Below, piece after piece: positions 21,386-29,427 of a stretch of 37,572 nucleotides of DNA; the first letter of the stretch is position 1, and each line of letters starts with the position of its first letter. The notes below the pieces were generated by a model. The model had not been told where the DNA came from, did no database searches, and saw only the letters and a program-made list of their open reading frames with translations. The stretch covers positions 1 to 37,572 of the forward strand of contig JAFVXE010000049.1 in NCBI GenBank assembly GCA_017501255.1, given 5' to 3'. Origin of the DNA: Clostridia bacterium (GTDB lineage Bacteria; Bacillota; Clostridia; Christensenellales; Aristaeellaceae). The translations under genes were made by a program, and so were the position numbers.

Positions 21386-24156
21386 GACCCATTCGAATCA
21401 CGATGTCTGCATTTGGCCCCTATGCAGGCAAAACAACGCTGGATATGGAACAGTTGGGTTCCCAGGGCCTGTATCTGATCACCGGTGATACCGGCGCAGG
21501 CAAAACCACGATTTTTGACGCTGTCACTTTTGCTTTGTTTGGCAAAGGAAGCGGCGAAAACCGGGAAGACGACAGCATCCTTCGCAGCAAATATGCTGAT
21601 CCGGATACCTCCACTTATGTGGAAATGATCTTTCTTTACCGGGATGACATCTACAGCATTCGTCGCAGTCCTAAATACACCCGTCCGCCCAAGCGTGGCT
21701 CAACCCCTCAGCAGGAACCTGCCAAAGCCGAATTGACCTATCCTGACGGCAGGATTCTCTCCCGCAAAAGCGATGTAGATGCAGCGATTGTAGACCTGCT
21801 TGGGGTCGATCATGAGCAATACGTCAAGATCGCCATGATTGCGCAGGGAGAATTTCTCAAACTTTTGGTGGCTTCAACGGACGAGCGGCGCAAGATTTTC
21901 TCCCATATCTTCAACACTTCCATCTATCAAGCATTGCAAAGAAAACTAAAAGAAAACGTTGCTGAGGAAAGAAAACAGTGCAATGATCTGCAGCAGCGGA
22001 TTGGCGGTATTCTGGAGGGTACCGTCCGTTGCGGCGATCTGTATCTGGACGAGCAACTCAAATTGGCGAAAATGAACGTTCTGCCGGAAGGCGAAATCGA
22101 TTCCCTGCTGGAATCTATGGTGAAGCACGATTCAGCGGCAGAAGCAACCATTACAGCAGAATTGCTGCATCTGGAAGAACAAAGAGAAGCTTTACAGAAA
22201 AGAATCAATCAGGCCACCGAACGGCAGCAGCTGGAAAAGCACCTGCAACAGACCCAGCAGTGGATAGAAGCGCTGACGGAGGAACAGCAGCAGGCGCTGT
22301 GCACTCAACAGCAAGCAAGTGAATGGCTGGAGACAGCCGCTCAACTGGACCGGCAGCATACCGCACTGACAGCCCTGATGCCTAAATATGAGTTGCTTTC
22401 GTCCCTTCAGAATCAATATCGTACCAATGATGCGGCTGTTGCGGAAGCCAAACGGAAGCAAGCTGCTTGTGAAGACCAGCAGAAGCACTTGGAAGAAAAG
22501 CTCCAATCTCAGCGCCGGGAACTCCAGAATGGTTCCCTCGCTGAAGCAGAGATGGAAAAGCAACGTTCCGCACTCAAGGAACTGACAGCACAGCAACAGG
22601 TTCTGACCGAGCTGGAACAATCCATCCAAGAGCTTTCTCAAACCAAATTGCAATATCAAAAAGGAAAAGAACGGTTTGCCACTGCACAGAAAGAGTACTT
22701 TTCACTGCGGGATGAATACCATCATTTGCACGATGCCTATTTGAATGAGCAGGCCGGTATTTTGGCTGCTACCCTGCAAAATGGCATTCCCTGCCCGGTA
22801 TGCGGTTCTACAGAACACCCGTATCCCGCACAGCTATCCGAAGCAGCTCCCGACAAAGCGACCCTTGAACGTGCAAAGATTCAGATGGAACTGGCACAGG
22901 CTGAGGCCGAAAAAGCCAGTCAGGAAGCCGGGAAAATCAAAGGAACCTTTGAACAGCAATTCCATATCGTGACTGAAAAGTGCAATCAAATCCTTGGAAA
23001 TAAGGATTTATTGCAGGTACAGCCATTGTTGCTTGCTCAAAAGACAAATCTTGAAAATGCCATCAGCGAAGCAAAAACTGCACTGGAAAGCTGCCGTTTA
23101 CGTGCTTTGCAATATCAGCAACTCCAGAAGGAAATTCCACTGTGCGAACAGCAATTGGAGGAAACAAAGAAACAGTTGTTAGAACTGACTGCCCACATTG
23201 CCATGCTGACCGGTATGATGCAGGAGCAAAAGCAGCAGGGACAGGCCTTGCGCACTGAATTGATCTATAAAAACCAACAAGAAGCACAAACCTGTCTGGA
23301 ACAATGGCAAAAGGAAGCAACCAGACTGCGCACAGAGGCTGCAAATGCTGAAAAAGCATTGCAGGAGATTCAGCGAAAGCTGGGCGAGCAGGAAGGCTCT
23401 GCATCTGTTTTGAAAGAACAACTTGCCGCAACTATTCCCGAAGATATGGAACAACTGACTGCAGAGGCAGAGGAAGTACGACTGCACATTCATCAGTGCA
23501 GCGAACAAAGCAAAGCCTGCCACAGCCGCATTGCAGCAAACCAAAAAGCCAAAGAAAGCTATGGGCATTACCGGGAACAGCTTCAAACGGCTACGCAGCG
23601 CATGGGCTGGATACAATTGCTTTCCGATACAGCCAATGCTACCTTGCATGAAAAAAAGCAGAAGATCATGCTGGAAACCTATGTACAGATGGCATATTTT
23701 GATCGGATTCTTGCATATGCTAATGTACGGCTTCGCAACATGACCAATGGCCAGTACGAACTGGTTCGCCGCAACGATGCAGAAAACTTCAAAAGCCAAG
23801 CCGGTTTGGATTTGGATGTAACGGACTACTACAACGGCTCTGTGCGTGATGTGAAGACTCTGTCCGGTGGTGAATCGTTCAAAGCATCGCTTGCGCTGGC
23901 GCTGGGAATGTCTGATGTGATCCAGAGTATGGCGGGCGGCATTAAGTTGGATACTTTATTTGTGGACGAAGGCTTTGGCTCGCTGGATGAACAGTCTCTT
24001 CACCATGCCATTCGAATGCTGGAAGAGCTGGCGCAAACAGACCGGTTGATCGGTATTATCTCTCACGTGGGCACTCTGAAAGAGCACATCGACCATCAGA
24101 TTGTGGTCACGAAGGAACGGACCGGTGGCAGCAGAGCCAGCATTGTTGTTCCCTGA
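21382..24156 (+). CDS. sbcC: Exonuclease SbcC (Rad50-like SMC ATPase)
   Basis: A 924-residue ATPase partner of SbcD. Walker A GDTGAGKTT is at 35-43, followed by a Q-loop region (MIAQGEFLKLLVA near 152). Two long, Gln- and Glu-rich coiled-coil arms flank a zinc hook CPVCG near residue 472. The signature LSGGES lies near 827, with Walker B DTLFVDEGFGSLDE near 858. Length is typical for Firmicutes, shorter than the 1048 residues of E. coli. The arms join through zinc at the hook and bridge DNA ends. It is the second gene of a three-gene run with sbcD and a diacylglycerol-kinase-like gene. Confidence 0.95.
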   Translation: MRPIRITMSAFGPYAGKTTLDMEQLGSQGLYLITGDTGAGKTTIFDAVTFALFGKGSGENREDDSILRSKYADPDTSTYVEMIFLYRDDIYSIRRSPKYTRPPKRGSTPQQEPAKAELTYPDGRILSRKSDVDAAIVDLLGVDHEQYVKIAMIAQGEFLKLLVASTDERRKIFSHIFNTSIYQALQRKLKENVAEERKQCNDLQQRIGGILEGTVRCGDLYLDEQLKLAKMNVLPEGEIDSLLESMVKHDSAAEATITAELLHLEEQREALQKRINQATERQQLEKHLQQTQQWIEALTEEQQQALCTQQQASEWLETAAQLDRQHTALTALMPKYELLSSLQNQYRTNDAAVAEAKRKQAACEDQQKHLEEKLQSQRRELQNGSLAEAEMEKQRSALKELTAQQQVLTELEQSIQELSQTKLQYQKGKERFATAQKEYFSLRDEYHHLHDAYLNEQAGILAATLQNGIPCPVCGSTEHPYPAQLSEAAPDKATLERAKIQMELAQAEAEKASQEAGKIKGTFEQQFHIVTEKCNQILGNKDLLQVQPLLLAQKTNLENAISEAKTALESCRLRALQYQQLQKEIPLCEQQLEETKKQLLELTAHIAMLTGMMQEQKQQGQALRTELIYKNQQEAQTCLEQWQKEATRLRTEAANAEKALQEIQRKLGEQEGSASVLKEQLAATIPEDMEQLTAEAEEVRLHIHQCSEQSKACHSRIAANQKAKESYGHYREQLQTATQRMGWIQLLSDTANATLHEKKQKIMLETYVQMAYFDRILAYANVRLRNMTNGQYELVRRNDAENFKSQAGLDLDVTDYYNGSVRDVKTLSGGESFKASLALALGMSDVIQSMAGGIKLDTLFVDEGFGSLDEQSLHHAIRMLEELAQTDRLIGIISHVGTLKEHIDHQIVVTKERTGGSRASIVVP

Positions 24157-24170
24157 TGAAAGGAGCCGCT

Positions 24171-25091
24171 ATGTCAGAGCTGAAACGCGTTTTGTTTATT
24201 ATCAATCGCTATGCCGGAAAAAACAAAATCGTTGGCAAACTGACCGACCTGTTGGATTTTTTCAGTCAGAAGGGTTATTTGCCGACCGTTCATATGACAA
24301 GATGCGTTGGGGATGCTACCCGGATCGCCAACGACTTGGGGACTCAGTACCCGCTTGTCATCTGTTCCGGCGGCGATGGTACGCTCAGCGAGGTTGTTGC
24401 CGGTCTGGTTTCATTGCCTGAAAACAAGAGACCCGCCATAGGCTATCTTCCGGCCGGTTCCACCAATGACTATGCGGCAACACTGGGCCTTTCCGCTGAT
24501 ATGAGCCGCAGTGCATCCATCATTGCCGAAGGCTGTCCACGGCGTTTGGACGTAGGGATGTTCGGGGAAATGCGTCCCTTCGTGTATGTGGCTGCTTTCG
24601 GAACCTTCACCGAAACATCCTATGCCACACCGCAGCGGGAAAAGAACCTGCTGGGATACAACGCATATCTTCTTCACGGCTTGAAGGAACTGACCAATCT
24701 GCGGAAATATTCCCTTTCTGTCACCATGGATGGCGTTACCTATCAGGGCGATTTTCTCTTTGGCATGGTCAGCAATACGGACCACGTAGGCGGAATGCGT
24801 CATCCGCTGGGCGTGGAAGCCGTCCTGGATGATGGCTTGCTGGAGGTGCTGCTGGTGCGGGCACCTGAAACGGCAGCTGAATGGCCACAGTTGCTATCGG
24901 AAGTTTTAAGCAAAAAAAGCGACGGCCGCTATTTGATATACGGCCGTGCAAGAGAAATCCAATTCTGTTTTGAAAATGATGTGGATTGGGTGCTGGATGG
25001 CGAACATGGCGGCGCTCATCAGAATGTGACCATCCGGGCAATGCAGCAGGCCATCCGGTTCCTTCTGCCACCGCCTGATGATATGGAATAG
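24171..25091 (+). CDS. Diacylglycerol kinase family lipid kinase (DagK/YegS type)
   Basis: A 306-residue cytoplasmic lipid kinase of the DAGK catalytic-domain family. Visible features are INRYAGKNK at the N-terminus, the nucleotide loop SGGDGTLSEVV near 66-76, LPAGSTNDYA near 98, and the C-terminal LDGEHGG strand. Products of this family phosphorylate diacylglycerol or related lipids, recycling them into phosphatidic acid; other YegS-like substrates are possible. The ATG at 24171 is chosen because AAAGGAG stands just before it. An ATG that overlaps the sbcC stop (TGATG) would put that site inside the gene, but coupling from there is possible. It ends three bases from the convergent TetR gene. 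Confidence 0.87.
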   Translation: MSELKRVLFIINRYAGKNKIVGKLTDLLDFFSQKGYLPTVHMTRCVGDATRIANDLGTQYPLVICSGGDGTLSEVVAGLVSLPENKRPAIGYLPAGSTNDYAATLGLSADMSRSASIIAEGCPRRLDVGMFGEMRPFVYVAAFGTFTETSYATPQREKNLLGYNAYLLHGLKELTNLRKYSLSVTMDGVTYQGDFLFGMVSNTDHVGGMRHPLGVEAVLDDGLLEVLLVRAPETAAEWPQLLSEVLSKKSDGRYLIYGRAREIQFCFENDVDWVLDGEHGGAHQNVTIRAMQQAIRFLLPPPDDME

Positions 25092-25094
25092 AGA

Positions 25095-25679
25095 TTATAC
25101 CGGCAGATGAATCTGCTGGGCTTCTTCACTGATCAAAGCGGAGACAACGGCACGGTACTCCATGTTGAGCTTTTCGCTCAACTCGGCAGAAGTAAACTTC
25201 AATTGATTGGTAGCAAGCAAGGCAGCCAATCCATAGGTAAAAATCCACATATGCTGGTGAATGGTTTCAGCTTGTTCAAGGGTGAAGCCATTCTTTTTGA
25301 CCAACGTTTCAATCACCAGTTCACGGCAATGGAAACTTTGGGTGGCATCTGCCGCAACCGGCTGACACATGAACACCATGTGAAACAGGTGCGGTTCTTC
25401 CATAGCATACAGCAGATAGGCCAGTCCCAGAGATTTATAAGGAGATTCGCAGCAATTTCTATTTTCATTGATAAACTCGGTAAAGCGTTGGACTGCCTTT
25501 TCAAGAATATGTTCTTTCAATTGATCCATATTCTCAAACACACGGAAAATGGGCTGAGTAGAGCAACCGATTTCGTTTGCAACCGACCTTGCGTTGATGG
25601 CATCAAGGCCATTTTTCCGGGCCAGTTCATATGCTGCTGTTACAATATCTTGTTGCTGAAAGCGAACCTTCGGGGGCAT
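25095..25679 (-). CDS. TetR-family transcriptional regulator
   Basis: A 194-residue repressor-type protein. The N-terminal helix-turn-helix (about 8-55) shows DIVTAAYELARKNGLDAINARSVANEIGCSTQPIFRVFENMDQLKEHI, a standard TetR domain, here with RSVANEIGCSTQ as the turn and recognition helix. The C-terminal ligand domain (60-194) is helical with several Cys and Met residues and is not assignable to a ligand. An AAGGAGGG site precedes the ATG. A palindrome between the -35 and -10 of its own promoter suggests autorepression. It converges on the lipid-kinase gene, and divergent rplS is unlikely to be a target. No efflux pump is adjacent, so other targets lie outside the window. Confidence 0.88.
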   Translation of the reverse strand: MPPKVRFQQQDIVTAAYELARKNGLDAINARSVANEIGCSTQPIFRVFENMDQLKEHILEKAVQRFTEFINENRNCCESPYKSLGLAYLLYAMEEPHLFHMVFMCQPVAADATQSFHCRELVIETLVKKNGFTLEQAETIHQHMWIFTYGLAALLATNQLKFTSAELSEKLNMEYRAVVSALISEEAQQIHLPV

Positions 25680-25717
25680 GGTTTTCCCTCCTTACATGAA
25701 TGGAAGTCTATGCGCAC

Positions 25718-25745
25718 ATTCTACAGGATTTTACCTGTTTGTCAA
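25718..25745 (-). promoter_or_regulatory. Promoter and probable autoregulatory operator of the TetR gene
   Basis: Minus-strand TTGACA (25740-25745), 16 bases, TAGAAT (25718-25723). An inverted repeat ACAGG-N6-CCTGT (25723-25738) fills the spacer, so a bound dimer would cover the core promoter. Confidence 0.7.
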
Positions 25746-25814
25746 GAATAAATGTATTTTACACAATGAATATAAAATTGTTCACAAATATTTGAAATTT
25801 TCTTTGCATTTTGC

Positions 25815-25844
25815 TTGCAATCTCCCCCAACAACGTGCTATAAT
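25815..25844 (+). promoter_or_regulatory. Promoter of rplS
   Basis: TTGCAA (25815-25820), 18 bases, TATAAT (25839-25844) with TGC in front. Predicted start is near 25851, giving a leader of about 70 bases. Confidence 0.65.
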
Positions 25845-25851
25845 AATCGCT

Positions 25852-25919
25852 GTGACATACGGACGGTCCTCTGCTGAAAGAAGAAGCACGAACGTCTACG
25901 AAGGAAGGAGGCCCATGAA
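25852..25919 (+). promoter_or_regulatory. rplS 5' leader, possible L19 autoregulatory element
   Basis: A leader of about 68 bases with GGACG near 25861 able to pair with CGTCT near 25893, enclosing a purine-rich loop, followed by AGGAGG (25906-25911). Firmicute rplS genes often carry an L19-binding leader. I see a compatible stem but cannot confirm the consensus. Confidence 0.35.
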
Positions 25920-26270
25920 ATGAGTGAGATCATTCGTTCCATTGAGAAGGCTCAGCTCCGCACCGACCTGCCCACCTTTGGCATCGGTGACACCGTTCGC
26001 GTTTTCGTGAAGGTTGTTGAAGGAAGCCGCGAGCGTCTGCAGGCGTTTGAAGGTACTGTTATCGCCAAGCGCAACGGCAGCATCCGTGAAACGTTCACCG
26101 TTCGCCGTGTATCCTATGGTATCGGCGTCGAGCGTACGTTCCCTCTGCACTCTCCCCGTGTTGATCACATCGAAGTGATTCGCAAGGGTAAGGTGCGCCG
26201 TGCAAAGCTGTACTATCTGCGCAACCTGCAGGGCAAGGCTGCCAAGATCAAGGAAGCCAAGCGCGTGTAA
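25920..26270 (+). CDS. rplS: 50S ribosomal protein L19
   Basis: A 116-residue ribosomal protein at the 30S-50S interface, the expected length for L19. [32 protein letters not shown], then [24 protein letters not shown] and [20 protein letters not shown] are diagnostic. The start at 25920 stands eight bases after AGGAGG. Another ATG at 25915 is only three bases from that site and opens a two-codon frame (ATGAAATGA) overlapping the true start. It has its own promoter and terminator, so it is separate from the usual trmD-rplS cluster. Codon use is highly biased. Confidence 0.97.
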   Translation: MSEIIRSIEKAQLRTDLPTFGIGDTVRVFVKVVEGSRERLQAFEGTVIAKRNGSIRETFTVRRVSYGIGVERTFPLHSPRVDHIEVIRKGKVRRAKLYYLRNLQGKAAKIKEAKRV

Positions 26271-26284
26271 GCGTATTGCCACTC

Positions 26285-26313
26285 AGAGCCGTCCGCATAT
26301 CGGACGGCTCTTT
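26285..26313 (+). terminator. Terminator of rplS
   Basis: A perfect 11-bp stem (AGAGCCGTCCG, 26285-26295 with 26301-26311), five-base loop and a short T tail, 15 bases after the stop. Confidence 0.8.
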
Positions 26314-26364
26314 GGCATATCATGTAAAACTTTTTCTTCCTTATTCCAGAAAGGAGTTTACGAT

Positions 26365-26667
26365 ATGAACCTGAGCGAGAACAAGACATTTATCCTCAAC
26401 CATTTGGATCGCAAGGCTTTTCGCCCTATCGCAGAGCGCATTGAAGAGATGATCGATTGCTTTTTGACATACGATTTCCATTTTATGCGCACCACTGGCG
26501 TACTTGACGAAAACGACGAACCGGGTGAAAATGAATACGATGAAGATGAGGCCTTCGAGTTTATTTATGATGCCTATCTTTCTGACCATCCTCAGGAGGA
26601 GGACGACGATATGATGATCGCATCTCTGCTCAACCGCTATATGGAGCTTCAGGCAGAGTACCTGTAA
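26365..26667 (+). CDS. Small acidic protein of unknown function
   Basis: A 100-residue cytoplasmic protein I do not recognise. The first half is mixed alpha-helical (NKTFILNHLDRKAFRPIAERIEEMIDCFLTYDFHFMR). The middle is very acidic, with clusters of Asp and Glu (DENDEPGENEYDEDEAFEF and EEDDDMM), and the end is helical (ASLLNRYMELQAEYL). It is a real gene: AAAGGAG eight bases before the ATG, good codon use, and the next gene 24 bases downstream on the same strand. The latter has its own ribosome binding site and may be cotranscribed. No signal peptide or metal motif is present. The acidic segment could bind cations or a basic partner. Confidence 0.8.
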   Translation: MNLSENKTFILNHLDRKAFRPIAERIEEMIDCFLTYDFHFMRTTGVLDENDEPGENEYDEDEAFEFIYDAYLSDHPQEEDDDMMIASLLNRYMELQAEYL

Positions 26668-26691
26668 TATGCGAAAGGAGCTGTTTTTCCA

Positions 26692-28596
26692 ATGAAATGT
26701 CCAGCTTGTGGAAAGTGGAACCGGGCCGGTCTCCCTCACTGCGTTTATTGCGCCACAGAGCTGCCGGATGATGCCTATGGCGTCCACGGCGTTCCCGCCT
26801 GGCAGCTGGAGCTGAAACAGGAAAAACCCAAGAGCTATATCCGGGTTGATGATTCCGGCACTGCCGAAACCACCGATGACCCTCGTGATACACTGGCAGC
26901 GGAAATGGTAAGTCTCCGTGACCGTAAAGTGTCCGGCGAAGAAAAGCAGCGAATTTTGCGTGCCAACTCTGTCGCCCGTGGCATGGCGCCATCCGGGCGT
27001 TCCGTACGCACATCCAGTAACCGCAGCACGTTCTTCTCTTCATATGATGATAATCCCGAAACCACCCTGCGTCCCGTTGACCCTGAATTGATGGAGGAAG
27101 AGGTCAAGCCCGGCGCACGCCGTGTGTACTCTGCCAGATACCGTACAACCTATGAAACCGCTACCCAGGATTCCATCTACAGTCAGTCTGCCCCCACAGA
27201 AGTAACCGGCATCCATAAGCCGGACGAGGGACAGACCGTTTATGATGGTTATCTGGATACAAGCGAATACATTCCGCCTTATGACCGCCCCAGCGCCTAT
27301 GAACGTTTTTCCGGGGACAGTCATATCCATCACAAGCCCCGGCGCAACAGGGGGCGCCGTTTGCTGCGCACATTATTGCTTACCATGCTGGTCAGCGGTA
27401 TTGTGTTGCTCAGTATTGCGCTGGTGCCCAAGCTGTTTGCTCCCTCCGGCGAGGATGATACCCCGAAAGCCACGGTTTCCCCTACCATCCGCAACGACCT
27501 GGCAGCGCATACCATCACCATTCCCGGCGAGGAAAATCAGCGGATTATGATTCGTGAACTGCATATGACAGCCATCGTTACCGGCGGCGTCGCTACTTTC
27601 GATATTCCCGATCATATGTGGTACGACGATTATCTGGATTACCTGCAGGAAACGATGACGGTCACTGTGTCTCCCTTCCTTGTTTCCGATACGGGTACCC
27701 AGACGCCTTTGGAGCAGCTTACCTACGAGATTGATATTCCCCTCTCTCCCATCGAGCTGTCAACCCCCGATGGCCCCTATCAGGTGGTCAGCACCGCACT
27801 GTATACGATTCAATTCTATGTGCGGGAAGGCAGCACGGTTACGATCAACGGCGAGGATTACAGCGATCTGGTGAATACCGAAGGCGGTAAAGTGAGCTAC
27901 AATGCCACGGTGCAGCCCATTGGCGAGAATCATTTCGAGATTGTGGTCCGCAGCCAGTATTGCCGTGAAAACAGCCTGACGGTTACGCTGTACCGTGAAA
28001 AGCAGGAAATTCCGCTGGATCTGGCTTCCGATATCGGCAACACATCTTCGGATGAAACCCGCTATATGACCGTTCGTGCCACCACCCTGCCCGGCGCAGT
28101 GGTCAAGGTGCTTTCTCCCTATACCGATCTGGATATTACCAATGTGGATATAGACGGTTCGTTCAGTTTCCGTGCAGTGTTTGATAAAATCGGCGATAAC
28201 ACCATTATTATCACAGCGGATTATCCCAATAAGAAGCAAACCCGTGTGGAACACAAGGTATATTACGTGCCCAACATCGATATTTATTCCCGCAAAGCCT
28301 GGGATATCGTTTCCCAGTACACTGACCTGATGGACAATATCGAGCTTCGTAAGTCTCAATCGCAGATTTATGTTTGCAAAGGCACAATTACCAGCATCGA
28401 AACCACCAAGCCTCAGCGTGCCTTCATGAATGTGGGTACAGAAGAAAGCCCGTTGCTGATTTATGTGGAGAATGCCTCCAAAACCGAGTGGGAAGTGGGC
28501 AAAGTGTATGACCTATATGCCGATGCATACGGTATGTACAACAGCAAACCCTGGCTGATAGTGCGCTATACCTATCTGAAAGATCAACCTCGATAA
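26692..28596 (+). CDS. Zinc-ribbon membrane protein with large extracytoplasmic beta-rich region, function unknown
   Basis: A 634-residue protein. Residues 1-22 form a cytoplasmic zinc ribbon (Cys3, Cys6, Cys17, Cys20). Residues 23-220 are charged and low-complexity with Ser, Thr, Tyr and Arg. A basic stretch (HHKPRRNRGRR) precedes one membrane helix at about 224-246. The outer part of nearly 390 residues is beta-rich, with repeated sandwich-like segments and a final OB-like domain (IYVCKGTITSIETTKPQRAFMNVG). Topology is positive-inside, N-in. Zinc-ribbon plus single helix plus extracellular beta domains is a recurrent Clostridia layout, but I cannot name the family. AAAGGAG lies 11 bases upstream. 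It follows the small acidic gene by 24 bases. Confidence 0.85.
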   Translation: MKCPACGKWNRAGLPHCVYCATELPDDAYGVHGVPAWQLELKQEKPKSYIRVDDSGTAETTDDPRDTLAAEMVSLRDRKVSGEEKQRILRANSVARGMAPSGRSVRTSSNRSTFFSSYDDNPETTLRPVDPELMEEEVKPGARRVYSARYRTTYETATQDSIYSQSAPTEVTGIHKPDEGQTVYDGYLDTSEYIPPYDRPSAYERFSGDSHIHHKPRRNRGRRLLRTLLLTMLVSGIVLLSIALVPKLFAPSGEDDTPKATVSPTIRNDLAAHTITIPGEENQRIMIRELHMTAIVTGGVATFDIPDHMWYDDYLDYLQETMTVTVSPFLVSDTGTQTPLEQLTYEIDIPLSPIELSTPDGPYQVVSTALYTIQFYVREGSTVTINGEDYSDLVNTEGGKVSYNATVQPIGENHFEIVVRSQYCRENSLTVTLYREKQEIPLDLASDIGNTSSDETRYMTVRATTLPGAVVKVLSPYTDLDITNVDIDGSFSFRAVFDKIGDNTIIITADYPNKKQTRVEHKVYYVPNIDIYSRKAWDIVSQYTDLMDNIELRKSQSQIYVCKGTITSIETTKPQRAFMNVGTEESPLLIYVENASKTEWEVGKVYDLYADAYGMYNSKPWLIVRYTYLKDQPR

Positions 28597-28613
28597 TGAC
28601 TTTTCCATAAAAA

Positions 28614-28635
28614 TTATGAACTTTTTGTTTCATAA
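28614..28635. repeat. Inverted repeat upstream of the two-component operon
   Basis: TTATGAA and TTCATAA, seven-base perfect arms eight bases apart, end four bases before the -35 of the response-regulator promoter. Placement suits an activator or autoregulatory site. A weak terminator of the preceding gene is an alternative, though no T-run follows. Confidence 0.4.
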
Positions 28636-28639
28636 CCTC

Positions 28640-28667
28640 TTGACTTTTTTACAATTCCATTTACAAT
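28640..28667 (+). promoter_or_regulatory. Promoter of the RR-HK-GerMN operon
   Basis: TTGACT (28640-28645), 16 bases, TACAAT (28662-28667). Predicted start is near 28675, about 60 bases before the first ATG. Confidence 0.65.
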
Positions 28668-28734
28668 GTAATTAGTTCGCAAAATAACGAGCTTTTCGCA
28701 TTGCGACGCAGTATGGAAGAAAGGAAAGAGGCCA

Positions 28735-29427
28735 ATGGCAAAGTGTATTCTCCTCGTTGACGACGAACCACTGATCATCAAAGGCTTGAAATATACGCTT
28801 GAACAGGAAGGCTTCGAAACAGATTCTGCTGCAGACGGCGAAGAAGCGCTCAATAAGTTTTTTGCAGGTCATTACGATTTTATCCTGCTGGATGTAATGC
28901 TGCCCAAGATTGACGGCATTACTGTATGCCAACGCATTCGTGAACACAGCAATGTTCCGATTATCATGCTGACAGCAAAAGGTGAACAAATCGATAAAAT
29001 TCTGGGATTGGAATATGGCGCGGATGATTACATGACCAAGCCGTTCAACATTCTGGAGGTCAAGGCCCGCATCAAAACCATTCTGCGCCGTACCGCCGGT
29101 TCTGCCCAGAGCAACACCCGCAAAACCATTCGTGTGCACGATATGGAAATCAATATCGTCAACCGTTCCGTTACGCTGGGTGGCAACGAAGTGCGCCTGA
29201 CTGCCAAGGAATTTGATTTGCTGCAGGTATTTGTCAATAACCGCGGCGAAGTGTTCAGCCGTGAAAAGCTGCTCAAGACCGTCTGGAAATATGACTACGC
29301 CGGCGATGCGCGTACGGTGGATGTTCATATCCGCAGACTGCGTGAAAAAATCGAACGCAATCCTGCTCAGCCGGAGTTTATCTTCACCAAGTGGGGAGCT
29401 GGATACTATTTCACGGACAAAGATTAA
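28735..29427 (+). CDS. OmpR/PhoB-family response regulator
   Basis: A 230-residue transcription factor. The receiver (1-120) is intact: acidic pair in LLVDDEP near 9-11, phospho-acceptor Asp in LLDVMLP near 53, Thr in IMLTAKG and Lys in MTKPF. The winged-helix output domain (about 132-230) has LTAKEFDLLQVFVNNRGEVFSREKLL, then ARTVDVHIRRLREKIE and GAGYYF. GAAAGGAAAG precedes the ATG. Its stop codon lies inside the beginning of the kinase gene. Together with the two GerMN lipoprotein genes it forms one transcription unit. Close in type to PhoP, WalR and MtrA; the targets are not identifiable here. Confidence 0.93.
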   Translation: MAKCILLVDDEPLIIKGLKYTLEQEGFETDSAADGEEALNKFFAGHYDFILLDVMLPKIDGITVCQRIREHSNVPIIMLTAKGEQIDKILGLEYGADDYMTKPFNILEVKARIKTILRRTAGSAQSNTRKTIRVHDMEINIVNRSVTLGGNEVRLTAKEFDLLQVFVNNRGEVFSREKLLKTVWKYDYAGDARTVDVHIRRLREKIERNPAQPEFIFTKWGAGYYFTDKD

